A stretch of DNA of 64,000 bases from an uncultured Sterolibacteriaceae bacterium (GCA_937888595.1 CALARK010000012.1:248001-312000); one strand, 5' to 3'; shown: positions 1 through 8,973, numbered from the stretch's first letter. Notes: generated by a model from the letters alone, not told the origin. Numbers and translations are program-made.

Positions 1-633
1 GATGGCATCGAGCACGGGTTGCAGCAGGCCGCGCTTCATCTTCAGGCTGGCCTGATTGACGACCAGGCGCGAGGAGATCGGCATGATTTCCTCGACCTCG
101 ACGAGGTTGTTGGCCTTGAGCGTGCCGCCTGAGGAGACGAGGTCGACGATCGCGTCGGCCAGCCCGGCGAGCGGCGCAAGCTCCATCGAGCCATAGAGCT
201 TGATCAGGTCGACATGCACGCCCTTGCCGGCGAAATACGCGCGTGCCGTGCTGATGTACTTGGTGGCGACGCGCAGGCGTGCACCGCGCCGGACCGCGGC
301 CGCATAGTCGAAGCCGACGGGAGCGGCGACGCACATGCGGCACTTGGCGATATTCAGGTCGAGCGGCTGGTAGAGACCTGTACCGCCATGCTCGATCAAC
401 ACGTCCTTGCCGGCGATACCGAGATCGGCGGCGCCGTATTGCACATAGGTCGGCACATCGGAGGCGCGCACGATAACCACCCGGACATCGGGACGATTGG
501 TACCGATGATGAGCTTACGCGACTGCTCGGGGTTCTCGTCCGGGACGATGCCCGCGGCAGCGAGCAACGGCAGCGTTTCCTCGAAGATGCGGCCTTTCGA
601 CAGGGCGATGGTGATCAGGGCGGAGGTGTTCAT
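1..633 (-). CDS. hisG: ATP phosphoribosyltransferase HisG, short form (3' end cut by window)
   Basis: Catalyses the first step of histidine biosynthesis, joining ATP and PRPP. The complement read from the ATG at 631-633 starts MNTSALITIALSKGRIFEET and continues through TNRPDVRVVIVRASDVPTY, KYISTARAYF and the PRPP-site region DAIVDLVSSGGTLKAN, all diagnostic of HisG. About 211 codons are present, so only the last few residues are missing. The length and the absence of a C-terminal regulatory domain mark the short form, which in known systems works with HisZ. It is the last visible gene of the minus-strand mla-ibaG-murA run, 22 bp after murA. Confidence 0.95.
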   Translation of the reverse strand, partial: MNTSALITIALSKGRIFEETLPLLAAAGIVPDENPEQSRKLIIGTNRPDVRVVIVRASDVPTYVQYGAADLGIAGKDVLIEHGGTGLYQPLDLNIAKCRMCVAAPVGFDYAAAVRRGARLRVATKYISTARAYFAGKGVHVDLIKLYGSMELAPLAGLADAIVDLVSSGGTLKANNLVEVEEIMPISSRLVVNQASLKMKRGLLQPVLDAI

Positions 634-655
634 GCGGCTATTTTACCCACCGCAC

Positions 656-1924
656 TCATTTGACTCGTTGCACTCGGGCCCCGAGCGCCGCCAGCTTGTC
701 CTCCATGCGCTCGTAGCCGCGATCGAGGTGGTAGATGCGATCGACGAGGGTTTCGCCCTGCGCGGCCAGCCCGGCGATGACGAGGCCCGCCGAGGCACGC
801 AGGTCGGTTGCCATCACGGTGGCACCATCGAGCCGCCCGACGCCCTTGACGAAGGCGGTATTGCCGTCGATCTTGATGTCGGCGCCGAGGCGAATCAGCT
901 CCACCGCATGCATGAAGCGGTTCTCGAAGATGGTTTCGCGAATGACCGCCGTGCCGTCCGCCACGGCGTTGATGGCCATGAACTGGGCCTGCATGTCGGT
1001 CGGGAAGGCGGGGTAGGGTGCCGTGCGGATGCTGGTCGCGGTCAGGCGGCGCGGGGCCTTCAGTCGAATGGCATCGCGCTCGGTGGCGATCTCGCAGCCG
1101 GCATCCATCAGCTTGTCGATCACCGCATCGAGGTAGCAACTCGATGTATTGGTCAGACGGATGTCGCCGCCGGTCGCCGCGGCCGCGCACAGATAGGTGC
1201 CGGTCTCGATGCGGTCGGGCATGATGCGATGCGTGGTGCCCTGCAGGCGTTCGACACCCTGGATGCGGATCACGTCCGTGCCGGCCCCGGCGATGCGTGC
1301 GCCCATCGCGATCAGGCAGTTGGCGAGGTCGACGACTTCCGGTTCGCGGGCGGCGTTCTCGATCACCGTTTCGCCCTCGGCAAGACAGGCCGCCATCATC
1401 AGGTTTTCGGTACCCGTGACGGTCACCATGTCGGTGAACAGGCGCGCACCTTTCAGACGGGGCGACTGGGCATGCACATAGCCCTGCTCGACGCCAATCT
1501 CGGCACCCATCGCGGTCAGGCCCTTGATGTGCTGATCCACCGGCCGCGCCCCGATCGCGCAGCCACCGGGCAGCGACACCCGCGCTTCGCCGCAGCGTGC
1601 CGTCAGCGGCCCGAGCACCAACACCGAGGCGCGCATGGTCTTGACCAGTTCGTAGGGGGCGACGGGATTGTCGAGACCGGAGGCGTCCAGCACCACCGTC
1701 TCGCCGGCGCCGACTTTTTCCGGCTCGCGACTGACCCGCACGCCCATCTGCGCCAGCAACTTCAGCATCGTGGCGATGTCGTTGAGCGCCGGCACGTTGG
1801 TCAGGGTCAGCGGCTCGCGCGTCAGCAAGGCTGCACATAACAGCGGCAGCGCGGCATTCTTCGCACCGGAAATGGCGGCTTCGCCGGCCAGCGGCGTGCC
1901 GCCCTCGATCAGCAGCTTATCCAC
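656..1924 (-). CDS. murA: UDP-N-acetylglucosamine 1-carboxyvinyltransferase MurA
   Basis: First committed step of peptidoglycan synthesis: transfers enolpyruvate from PEP to UDP-GlcNAc in the cytoplasm; fosfomycin target. 422 aa, full length. The catalytic cysteine is Cys122 in the loop LPGGCAIGARPVD; the family signatures RIETGTYLCAAA, PTDMQAQFMA and ENRFMH follow. The equivalent cysteine is Cys115 in E. coli, so this protein is about 7 residues longer upstream of it. The extra residues coincide with the peptide KVGAGET (about residues 70-76), encoded by a copy of the dispersed repeat. The gene overlaps the 3' end of ibaG by 8 bp and precedes hisG. Confidence 0.97.
   Translation of the reverse strand: MDKLLIEGGTPLAGEAAISGAKNAALPLLCAALLTREPLTLTNVPALNDIATMLKLLAQMGVRVSREPEKVGAGETVVLDASGLDNPVAPYELVKTMRASVLVLGPLTARCGEARVSLPGGCAIGARPVDQHIKGLTAMGAEIGVEQGYVHAQSPRLKGARLFTDMVTVTGTENLMMAACLAEGETVIENAAREPEVVDLANCLIAMGARIAGAGTDVIRIQGVERLQGTTHRIMPDRIETGTYLCAAAATGGDIRLTNTSSCYLDAVIDKLMDAGCEIATERDAIRLKAPRRLTATSIRTAPYPAFPTDMQAQFMAINAVADGTAVIRETIFENRFMHAVELIRLGADIKIDGNTAFVKGVGRLDGATVMATDLRASAGLVIAGLAAQGETLVDRIYHLDRGYERMEDKLAALGARVQRVK
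1696..1719 (+). repeat. Dispersed repeat copy 1 (inside murA)
   Basis: Core GTCTCGCCGGCGCCGAC (2 mismatches to the consensus GTCCCGCCAGCGCCGAC) followed by five T. Read on the murA strand it gives KVGAGETV, in frame, in a loop before the catalytic cysteine. Confidence 0.8.
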
Positions 1925-2168
1925 GCAAGCCCTGCGCGTCCGCCTCTTCCGGCGTCAAACACTGCATCGAGAGCGCATGCAACACTTCGGACTCGAAATG
2001 CTCGCGCAGCACGGCATTGACGCGCTGCTGGCGCTGCACGCGGCTCAAGCCGGCGAACGCGCCACTGACGATCAAAGCCTGGAAATGGCGGCCGTCACCA
2101 TCGACGACCAGTTGGTCACATTCAACACCGGCACGAATCCATGCCTCAATCTGCTGCGGGTCAAGCAT
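1917..2168 (-). CDS. ibaG: BolA-family protein (IbaG/YrbA type)
   Basis: 83 aa, the size of the small BolA/IbaG family, which in characterised members binds monothiol glutaredoxins and [2Fe-2S] clusters. The N-terminal DPQQIEAWIRAGVECDQLVVDGDGRHF and the central FAGLSRVQRQQRVNAVL helix match the BolA fold. The position directly upstream of murA and downstream of mlaB is the conserved proteobacterial context for ibaG. It overlaps the murA start by 8 bp, which suggests translational coupling. A molecular role in this organism cannot be read from the sequence. Confidence 0.88.
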   Translation of the reverse strand: MLDPQQIEAWIRAGVECDQLVVDGDGRHFQALIVSGAFAGLSRVQRQQRVNAVLREHFESEVLHALSMQCLTPEEADAQGLRG

Positions 2169-2182
2169 CGGAAATATTCCAG

Positions 2183-2473
2183 TCAGGACAGGGACAACAA
2201 TTCGGACACGCCATAGACATCAGCCAGGCCGATCAGGCTGGCGGGCGGATTGACGATCCGCAGGGACTGGCCCCGTGCCTCGACGGCACGCTGCCACCCG
2301 AACAGTACCGCCAGTCCGGCCGAATCGATGTGGGCCACGGCAGACAGGTCACACACCGGCGCCCCCTTGCCCAGCACGTCGGTCCCTGCGGCCAGCAACG
2401 CGGCGGCGGTTTCCATGGTCATGTGGCCGGTTACCGTGATGCCGGCAGCGGTCTGCTCGATCCCGGCGCTCAT
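2183..2473 (-). CDS. mlaB: STAS-domain protein MlaB
   Basis: 96 aa single STAS domain. In the Mla pathway MlaB is the cytoplasmic subunit that binds the MlaF ATPase and stabilises the MlaFEDB transporter. The STAS phosphorylation-loop region is visible as VCDLSAVAHIDSAGLAVLFGWQ. The start ATG overlaps the mlaC stop (ATGA), as expected of coupled operon genes. Its position after mlaC and before ibaG fits betaproteobacterial gene order. Confidence 0.88.
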   Translation of the reverse strand: MSAGIEQTAAGITVTGHMTMETAAALLAAGTDVLGKGAPVCDLSAVAHIDSAGLAVLFGWQRAVEARGQSLRIVNPPASLIGLADVYGVSELLSLS

Positions 2474-3096
2474 TTCTTCGCGGGATCGGTCTTGTTCTTC
2501 GCCTGCAGGCTGTGGATCAGCCCATCGATGCCATTCGCCCTGATTTCCTGCGAGAAGGAACTGCGATAGTTGGTCACCAGGCTCACGCCACCGACCTCCA
2601 TGTCATAGACCTTCCAGCCCGCCGCGGTTTTTTCGAGATAGTAGTCGAGTTGGACCGGCTTGCCGCCGGACTGCCGGATCTCCGTGCGCACCTTCACATC
2701 GGTATCGGTCGGCGCCATCTTGAGCGGCTTGTAGACGATTTCCTGGTCGCGATACTCGGAAAGGGCCTTGGAATACGTCCGCACCAGCAGGGTCCGGAAT
2801 TCCTCGACCAGCGTCGTCATCTGGGCCGGAGTCGCCTGCTTTCCGTCACGCCCCAGCGCGAGACGCGTCATGCGGGCAAAGTTGAAGTGCGGCACCACCT
2901 TCGTCTCGACCAGTTCGAGGACCTTGGGCGTGTTGCCGTTGCGGATGTCCTTGTCCTTGCGGACGATATCCAGCACCTCGCTGGTCACGTCCTTGACCAG
3001 CACGTCGGGGGCGAGATCGGCAGCGCCGGCGGATGGACCGAAGATGACGGAGAAACACAGGCCGAGCAGGCCGAGCAGGCCGGGGATACGCTTCAT
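2470..3096 (-). CDS. mlaC: Periplasmic phospholipid shuttle MlaC
   Basis: Periplasmic carrier that moves phospholipids between the MlaA complex in the outer membrane and MlaFEDB in the inner membrane. 208 aa from the ATG at 3094-3096. This start gives a clean signal peptide (MKRIPGLLGLLGLCFSVIFG then PSAGAA cleavage region) and has a GGAG motif just upstream; the longer open frame adds 27 residues before the signal peptide and is not used here. The domain continues with KVVPHFNFARMTRLALGRD and LVEEFRTLLVRTYSKALSEY, typical of the MlaC/Ttg2D family. Coupled to mlaB by an ATGA overlap. Confidence 0.93.
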   Translation of the reverse strand: MKRIPGLLGLLGLCFSVIFGPSAGAADLAPDVLVKDVTSEVLDIVRKDKDIRNGNTPKVLELVETKVVPHFNFARMTRLALGRDGKQATPAQMTTLVEEFRTLLVRTYSKALSEYRDQEIVYKPLKMAPTDTDVKVRTEIRQSGGKPVQLDYYLEKTAAGWKVYDMEVGGVSLVTNYRSSFSQEIRANGIDGLIHSLQAKNKTDPAKK

Positions 3097-3106
3097 TTCC
3101 GGCTCC

Positions 3107-3844
3107 TCAATAATCTGCCTGTTCACGCGGCGGGTTGCCGTCATGAACGAGGTTGCGGCGGCGCTGCAGGTAGCCATCGCGGATGTAGGAATACTTGTCG
3201 AGCGCGGCTTCCTCGATCACCTTGTCGGCCGGTAGCAGGTCGGCGCGCGTATCGACGATGCGCAGGGCCAGCAGGGTATTGCGCGTCGGAACGTGGTCGA
3301 TGTCGGCGACCGGGTCGGCCATCGAATCCAGGACCAGACCCGCCGTATCGCGGACTGTACGCGGGCCGAAGAACGGCAGGACGACGTAGGCGCCATCGCC
3401 GACGCCCCAGCGGCCGAAGGTCTGGCCGAAGTCCTCTTCGTGCTTCTCGAGACCCGCGCCGGTGGCGACATCGAAAATACCGAGAATGCCGATCGTGCTA
3501 TTGACCAGCACCCGCCCCAGGTCGCTGGCTGCCTGGTCGGGCTTGCCCTGCAGCAGATTGTTCACACCGATGAAGAAATCGGCGATGTTGCCGAAGAAAT
3601 TAGTCACGCCGGTGCGGACCGGTGTCGGCAATACGGCGTCGTAGCCCTTGGCGACCGGCTTGATGATCGCAGCATCGAGGCCCTCGTTGAAGGCGAACAT
3701 CGCGCGATTGAAGCCCTCGACCGGATCTTTCGGGTTGCCAGAGGTCGCACAACCCGCCAGCAGGCTCGACATCGCCAGGACCATCAGGGTCGACCGCAAA
3801 CCTGCACGCGCCTTGTTTCGTTTCATGTCTTGCACCTTGGTCAT
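3107..3844 (-). CDS. mlaA: Outer-membrane lipoprotein MlaA (VacJ)
   Basis: Outer-membrane component that extracts mislocalised phospholipids from the outer leaflet and hands them to MlaC. 245 aa with a lipoprotein signal ending in the lipobox LLAGC. Family signatures follow: DPVEGFNRAMFAFNEGLD, GVNNLLQGKP, DFGQTFGRWGVGDG and VLPFFGPRTVRDT. The first ATG overlaps the mlaD stop as ATGA; an alternative start six codons later (MKRNKARAG, about 3826) is equally compatible with the signal peptide. Unlike in enterics, mlaA lies inside the transporter operon here, between mlaD and mlaC. Confidence 0.94.
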   Translation of the reverse strand: MTKVQDMKRNKARAGLRSTLMVLAMSSLLAGCATSGNPKDPVEGFNRAMFAFNEGLDAAIIKPVAKGYDAVLPTPVRTGVTNFFGNIADFFIGVNNLLQGKPDQAASDLGRVLVNSTIGILGIFDVATGAGLEKHEEDFGQTFGRWGVGDGAYVVLPFFGPRTVRDTAGLVLDSMADPVADIDHVPTRNTLLALRIVDTRADLLPADKVIEEAALDKYSYIRDGYLQRRRNLVHDGNPPREQADY

Positions 3845-4311
3845 TTCTTGCCTTCGTCTTCGGCCGCCTTGTTGAACATGAACTGACTGATCAGCTTTTC
3901 CAACACGATGGCCGATTGCGTCTTCTTCATGACGTCGCCGGCCTTCAGCATTTCCTCGTCGCCGCCGACGTCGAATCCCACATACTGCTCGCCCAGCAGG
4001 CCGGACGTATTGATGGTCGCGAAGGTATCGCGCGGGAACTGATACCGCTTGTCGATCTGCATCGCCACCTGCGCGGTGTAGGTTTCAGGATCGAATCGAA
4101 TCTCACCAACCCGCCCCACCACCACGCCGGCACTCTTGACCGCCGCCCGCACCTTCAGTCCGCCGATGTTATCAAAGCGCGCCTGCAGCGTATAAGTCTC
4201 GCCAACGTCCGTCGAGGCCAGATTGCCCACCTTGAGTGCCAAAAACAACAGTGCTACCAGCCCCAGTGCGACGAAAAAGCCCACCCAGAGATCGATTGCT
4301 GCGCGATTCAT
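3841..4311 (-). CDS. mlaD: MCE-domain lipid-binding protein MlaD
   Basis: Inner-membrane-anchored, hexameric periplasmic lipid-binding subunit of MlaFEDB. 156 aa from the ATG at 4309-4311, which overlaps the mlaE stop as TGATG. It has one N-terminal membrane helix (LWVGFFVALGLVALLFLALK) and one MCE domain (YTLQARFDNIGGLKVRAAVK, AGVVVGRV, NTSGLLGEQYVGFDVGG). The open frame extends 48 codons further upstream, but that part is antisense to nothing conserved and lacks the membrane start. Followed by mlaA with an ATGA overlap. Confidence 0.93.
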   Translation of the reverse strand: MNRAAIDLWVGFFVALGLVALLFLALKVGNLASTDVGETYTLQARFDNIGGLKVRAAVKSAGVVVGRVGEIRFDPETYTAQVAMQIDKRYQFPRDTFATINTSGLLGEQYVGFDVGGDEEMLKAGDVMKKTQSAIVLEKLISQFMFNKAAEDEGKK

Positions 4312-5108
4312 CAGAGTCCCCTGAACATGAATGCGGTCAAGACGAAGTCGGCCGCGAGAATTGCCAAAGAAGAAGTCACCACGGTCCGCGTCGTGGCGCG
4401 CGATACGCCTTCCGCGGTCGGATCGGCGTCGTAACCCTCGAACACTGCGATCCATGACACGATAATGCCGAAGACGAAGCTCTTGATGACGCCGTTCATG
4501 ATGTCCTGGCGAAAATCGACGGCAGCCTGCATCTGCGACCAGAACGAGCCTTCGTCCACGCCGATCAGCTGCACGCCGACCAGATAGCCGCCCAGTACGC
4601 CCATCGCCGAAAAGAGTGCCGCCAGCAGCGGCATCGAGATGACGCCGGCCCAGAAACGCGGGGCGACGACGCGCGCGATCGGATTGACGGCCATCATCTC
4701 CATCGCCGACAGCTGCTCGGTCGCCTTCATCAGGCCGATTTCGGCGGTGATCGCCGAGCCGGCGCGGCTGGCGAACAGCAGGGCGGCCACCACCGGGCCG
4801 AGTTCACGCACCAGCGACAGGGCGACGAGGATGCCGAGGGCCTCGGAGGAACCGTAGCGCTGCAGCGTATCGTAGCCCTGCAGGCCCAGCACCATGCCGA
4901 CGAACAGGCCGGAGACGAGAATGATGATGAGCGACAGGACGCCGGTAAAGTAGGTTTCCCGAATGGTGAGTTGCAGGCGCCGCAAGGCCATGCCTGAATA
5001 CAGCAGCGTCATCAGCAGGAAACGGCTGGCGAAACCCAGGCGCCAGACCCGGTCGGTCACCGAACGGCCCAGTCGCCGCAGCATGCCGGCGGGGTTCACG
5101 ACCACCAC
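4311..5108 (-). CDS. mlaE: ABC-transporter permease MlaE
   Basis: Membrane permease of the phospholipid transporter. About 262-265 aa, multi-spanning, with the MlaE family core GLQGYDTLQRYGSSEALGI, VRELGPVVAALLFASRAGSA and ITAEIGLMKATEQLSAMEMM. The longest frame begins with a GTG at 5108; a GTG at 5099 overlaps the mlaF stop as GTGA and may be the real start, so the first few residues are uncertain. Operon position: between mlaF and mlaD. Confidence 0.94.
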   Translation of the reverse strand: MVVVNPAGMLRRLGRSVTDRVWRLGFASRFLLMTLLYSGMALRRLQLTIRETYFTGVLSLIIILVSGLFVGMVLGLQGYDTLQRYGSSEALGILVALSLVRELGPVVAALLFASRAGSAITAEIGLMKATEQLSAMEMMAVNPIARVVAPRFWAGVISMPLLAALFSAMGVLGGYLVGVQLIGVDEGSFWSQMQAAVDFRQDIMNGVIKSFVFGIIVSWIAVFEGYDADPTAEGVSRATTRTVVTSSLAILAADFVLTAFMFRGL

Positions 5109-5953
5109 CCCTGCGGCCGGGCAGGCTGCTCCATCAACTCGGCGCCATAGGGGCGTGCCGGGTAGTGGAAGTTGACCGGGCCATCGATTTCTCCCCAGAC
5201 GAACTGATGGACGAACGGCTCCTTGCTGTGCTTGATCTCTTCGGCAGTACCTTCCGCGACCACCTTGCCGCCCGACATGAAATAGACGTAATCGACGATC
5301 TTCAGGGATTCCTGCACATCATGGGTCACCACGATGGAGCTGATGCCCAGCGCGTCGTTGAGCTTGCGGATCAGTTCGCCGACGATCGACAGCGAGATCG
5401 GATCGAGACCGGCGAACGGCTCGTCGTACATGATCAGCATCGGATCGAGGGCGATCGCCCGTGCCAGCGCCACGCGCCGCGCCATCCCGCCGGACAGTTC
5501 GGAAGGCATCAGCTGGTGGGCGCCCCGCAGGCCGACCGCATGCAGCTTCATCAGCACCAGGTCGTGGATGAGTTCCTCCGACAGGTCGGTATGCTCGCGC
5601 ATCTGGAAGGCGATGTTGTCGTACACGGTCATGTCGGTGAACAGCGCGCCGAACTGGAACAACATGCCCATGCGGCGCCGCAGACGATACAGTCCGTCAT
5701 CGTCCAGCTCGTGCACCACCTGGCCCGCGACGCGGACGTCACCGGAATTCGGCCGCAACTGGCCGCCGATGAGACGCAGGGTGGTGGTCTTGCCGCAGCC
5801 CGACAGCCCCATGATCGCCACGACCTTCCCGCGCGGGATGGTCATGTTGATGCCGGACAGGATGGCACGGCTATCGTAGGCGAAATTGAGATCGCGAATC
5901 TGGACAAGCGGTTCGTCGGACACAGGAGGGACAGGGGTAAAAATGCTGCGCAT
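5096..5953 (-). CDS. mlaF: ABC-transporter ATPase MlaF
   Basis: Cytoplasmic ATPase that powers the Mla phospholipid transporter. 285 aa from the ATG at 5951-5953; a longer open frame upstream runs antisense through the divergent regulator gene and is rejected. The ABC motifs are complete: Walker A GLSGCGKTT, signature LSGGMARRVALARA, Walker B MLIMYDEPFAGLD and the switch histidine in SSIVVTHD. First gene of the minus-strand mla operon; the divergent sigma54-type regulator starts only 32 bp away, so the promoters of the two must overlap or lie inside coding sequence. Confidence 0.94.
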   Translation of the reverse strand: MRSIFTPVPPVSDEPLVQIRDLNFAYDSRAILSGINMTIPRGKVVAIMGLSGCGKTTTLRLIGGQLRPNSGDVRVAGQVVHELDDDGLYRLRRRMGMLFQFGALFTDMTVYDNIAFQMREHTDLSEELIHDLVLMKLHAVGLRGAHQLMPSELSGGMARRVALARAIALDPMLIMYDEPFAGLDPISLSIVGELIRKLNDALGISSIVVTHDVQESLKIVDYVYFMSGGKVVAEGTAEEIKHSKEPFVHQFVWGEIDGPVNFHYPARPYGAELMEQPARPQGWWS

Positions 5954-5985
5954 TATAACCAAGCCATCAGGTAACATCTTTACGC

Positions 5986-7485
5986 ATGTCCCGCATGATG
6001 AGCGCATCGCACAAACCCTCTCTGCTGATCGTCGATGACGACCCCCTGATCGCCGACACGCTCGAGTACTATTTGAGGGACGATTTCCGCATTTCCACGG
6101 CAGGCAGCCGGCAGGAAGCAACCGGATGGCTGCAGGAACAGTCCGTCCCACCCGACCTCGCGCTCGTCGATCTCGGGTTGCCGCCCAATCCGCATCGCCC
6201 GCAGGAAGGCTTCGCCCTGATCGCCGACCTGCTGGCCCGGGTGCCCGACCTGCGCATCGTCGTACTGTCCGGCCAGAACGACAGTGCCAATGCACGTCAC
6301 GCCCGTGCACTCGGCGCAGTGGAATTCGTGGCGAAACCTGCCGCACCCGGCCAGCTGCGCAAATTGCTGTTGCGGCTCCTCGACATCGCCCCCTCTGCCG
6401 AAACGGATGCGGACGTCGCGCTGCTCGGAGAAAGCCAGGCCATGCTGAAACTGCGCGCGCAGTTGCGGCAGTACGCCGACTCGCCTTTCCCGGTACTGGT
6501 CGAGGGCGAATCCGGCAGCGGCAAGGAGCTGGCGGCGGCGGCCCTGCACCGGCTTTCGCAACGCAAATCGCTCCCCTACCTGACGCTCAACTGTGCCGCC
6601 ATCGCCCCCACACTGGTCGAAGCCGCCCTGTTCGGCCATGCGAAGGGCGCGTTTACCGGCGCCGCCAGCAGCCGCGCCGGCTACTTCGAGGAGGCGGCCG
6701 AAGGCACCCTCCTGCTCGACGAAATCGGGGAACTGCCGCCGGAATTGCAGCCGAAGCTGCTGCGCGTCCTCGAAAACGGGGAATATCAGCGGGTCGGTGA
6801 AACCCAGACCCGGCAATCCCGTGCCCGCGTGATCGCTGCCACCAACCGCGACCTCAAGCAGGAGGTGCGTGCCGGACGCTTCCGCGCCGACCTTTATCAT
6901 CGCCTGTCGGTTTTCACGATTTCGGTCCCGCCTTTGCGCGACCTCGGTGAGGACCGATTGCGTCTGCTCGATCACTTCAGGAACCAGGTGGCCGAACAAT
7001 TCCATCAGGCGCCCTTCAGGCTCGCGCCGGCCGCCGAACACTTGTGGCTGTCCTACGGATTTCCCGGCAACGTGCGGGAATTGCGCAACATCGTCATCCG
7101 CCTCGCCACGCGCCATGCCGGCCTGACGGTGGATGCCGCCGATCTCGCCGAAGAGTTCGACCCGGGATTCGCGCCCGGCGCCTCGCAACCGGTCACGGCC
7201 GGACACCCGCCCCTTCTGCCGGACGCGCCGGGGGCCACGGAGCGGGAAACCCTGATCGCAAGCGCACAACGCCAGCTCGCCGAGATGGGCGATGGATTCA
7301 ACCTCGATGCCACGCTGAAACGCTGGGAGGAGGCCTACATCGAGGCTGCCCGACGGCTCGCGGCAGGGAACATCAGCCTCGCGGCGCGCAAGCTGGGCAT
7401 CAACCGCACGACGCTCTACAACCGTATGGACACATTGGCCCGCGAGCACAACACGGCGGGCCACAAGACGGACACGCCGGAATAA
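5986..7485 (+). CDS. NtrC-type sigma54-dependent response regulator
   Basis: 499 aa. REC domain at about 12-125 with acidic pocket VDDD (16-19) and phospho-acceptor Asp62 in LALVDLGLPP. AAA+ sigma54-activation domain at about 145-380 with Walker A GESGSGKE (174-181), the sigma54-contact loop GAFTGA (221-226) and Walker B LLLDEIGE (242-249). A Fis-type helix-turn-helix sits near the C terminus (GNISLAARKLGINRTTLYNR). It can therefore activate sigma54 promoters. It heads the pilus gene run, 3 bp before the next gene; a candidate cognate kinase is at 22400-24097 and a candidate target promoter precedes the major pilin at 24349. It resembles PilR and PrsR in architecture; the exact orthology is not resolved. 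Confidence 0.9.
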   Translation: MSRMMSASHKPSLLIVDDDPLIADTLEYYLRDDFRISTAGSRQEATGWLQEQSVPPDLALVDLGLPPNPHRPQEGFALIADLLARVPDLRIVVLSGQNDSANARHARALGAVEFVAKPAAPGQLRKLLLRLLDIAPSAETDADVALLGESQAMLKLRAQLRQYADSPFPVLVEGESGSGKELAAAALHRLSQRKSLPYLTLNCAAIAPTLVEAALFGHAKGAFTGAASSRAGYFEEAAEGTLLLDEIGELPPELQPKLLRVLENGEYQRVGETQTRQSRARVIAATNRDLKQEVRAGRFRADLYHRLSVFTISVPPLRDLGEDRLRLLDHFRNQVAEQFHQAPFRLAPAAEHLWLSYGFPGNVRELRNIVIRLATRHAGLTVDAADLAEEFDPGFAPGASQPVTAGHPPLLPDAPGATERETLIASAQRQLAEMGDGFNLDATLKRWEEAYIEAARRLAAGNISLAARKLGINRTTLYNRMDTLAREHNTAGHKTDTPE

Positions 7486-7488
7486 GCC

Positions 7489-8973
7489 ATGTATCTCGAC
7501 CACTACGGCCTCGCCGAAGCCCCCTTCCGCATCACGCCGCATACCGACTTCTTCTTCGCCGGCGCCAATCGCGGTGCGACGCTCGAAGCGCTGATCTATG
7601 CGATCACCCACGACGAAGGGATCGTGAAAATCAGCGGCGAAGTCGGTAGTGGCAAGACGATGCTGTGCCGGGTGCTGATGGAACGCCTCCCGCAGAGCGT
7701 CGTCGTCGTCTATCTGGCCAACCCCTCGCTGTCGCGTGACGACATCCTCTATGCACTGGCGGACGAACTCGGCATCGAGGTGCCGGATCAAAGCCGCACC
7801 GCCACCGTGATGCGCGCCCTGCAGGAACGCCTGGTGGGGCTGTATTCGGAAGGCAAACAGGTCGTCGCCCTCATCGACGAGGCCCACGCGATGCCGATGG
7901 AAACGCTTGAGGAAATCCGCCTGCTCTCGAACCTCGAATCCAACCGCCACAAACTCCTGCAACTGGTGCTGTTCGGACAGCCGGAACTCGACGAAACCCT
8001 GGCTCGGGGAGACATGCGCCAGTTGCGCGAACGCATCACCCACAACTTCAGGCTCGAGCCGCTCGTGCGGGAAGACATCGACAAGTATCTCGACTTCCGC
8101 ATGCGGGCGGCCGGTTACCACGGCCCGAGCGTCTTCGACCCGGCGGCGATCAAACTGATCGCCAAGGCGTCCGCAGGACTCACGCGCCGCATCAACATCC
8201 TTGCCGACAAGGCCCTGCTTGCCTCTTTCGCCGCCGGAATCCACCAGGTCGGCATCCGGGAAGTCAAGGCCGCCATCAAGGATTCGGATTTTTCTCCGGC
8301 ACGGGCAAACGGAAAGCGCCCCACGCCTCCGGGTAGCTGGGTCTGGGCGGCCGGTGGTGCCTTCGCCACACTGACATTGATCGGACTGGCCAAGCTGCTG
8401 GCTCCGGCGACCGTCCAACCGCCCCCCGCCGCCCCCACCGCTCCGCCGGCAAGCGCCGCAGCACCCGCGCCAGTTCCGACATCCACCCCGGTTCCACCGC
8501 CGGAACCGGCGGTCCAGCCTCTGGCGCAGCAGGCAGAGACGCTTGCAGGACCATCCACGACGACCGATGCGCCCGCCCCCCTCCCCGAACCCCCGCCGGC
8601 CGTCGCCGAACTCCCCCCAACAATGCTGGCCAGACCACTTGACAGCCTGCTGGCCGATAGCCGTCCATGGATCGAATCCGTCCATCCCGACCGCTGGTTC
8701 GTTCAGCTTTATGCCACCATTGATGACAGCCGCCCGGATCTTGTGGAACGGTTCATCGTGAATGCGCGCCGCTACGGCCTGGATCCGGAGCAGTTACGGG
8801 TTTACTATTCCAGTTTCGGTGAAATGAGCCGCTATGGTGTCATTTATGGCGATTATGCATCCCGCAAGGATGCCGTAAAAGTATTGAATGCCTTGCCCGC
8901 CGAACTCAAGCGCAACCGTCCCTATGTGCGCCAGACCATCCGGCTGAGGCCTCCAAGCAACGCATCACAGTAA
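7489..8973 (+). CDS. ExeA/MshM-like AAA ATPase with C-terminal SPOR-like domain
   Basis: 494 aa. The N-terminal MYLDHYGLAEAPFRITPHTDFFF is the standard start of the ExeA/GspA/MshM ATPases, which help place secretins. Walker A GEVGSGKT at 50-57, Walker B VVALIDEAH at about 125-133. One membrane helix near 284-304 (WVWAAGGAFATLTLIGLAKLL region), then a Pro/Ala-rich periplasmic linker to about 385. The C-terminal 85 residues (WFVQLYATIDD ... YGVIYGDYASRKDAVKVLNAL) look like a SPOR domain, which in known proteins binds denuded peptidoglycan. Together these suggest an ATPase that anchors the pilus secretin through the cell wall. Directly precedes the secretin gene. Confidence 0.87.
   Translation: MYLDHYGLAEAPFRITPHTDFFFAGANRGATLEALIYAITHDEGIVKISGEVGSGKTMLCRVLMERLPQSVVVVYLANPSLSRDDILYALADELGIEVPDQSRTATVMRALQERLVGLYSEGKQVVALIDEAHAMPMETLEEIRLLSNLESNRHKLLQLVLFGQPELDETLARGDMRQLRERITHNFRLEPLVREDIDKYLDFRMRAAGYHGPSVFDPAAIKLIAKASAGLTRRINILADKALLASFAAGIHQVGIREVKAAIKDSDFSPARANGKRPTPPGSWVWAAGGAFATLTLIGLAKLLAPATVQPPPAAPTAPPASAAAPAPVPTSTPVPPPEPAVQPLAQQAETLAGPSTTTDAPAPLPEPPPAVAELPPTMLARPLDSLLADSRPWIESVHPDRWFVQLYATIDDSRPDLVERFIVNARRYGLDPEQLRVYYSSFGEMSRYGVIYGDYASRKDAVKVLNALPAELKRNRPYVRQTIRLRPPSNASQ

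Noticed and set aside
5980..8685. Minus-strand open frame of about 901 codons
   Set aside because: Antisense to the sigma54 regulator and the AAA ATPase; low-complexity Gly/Arg translation.
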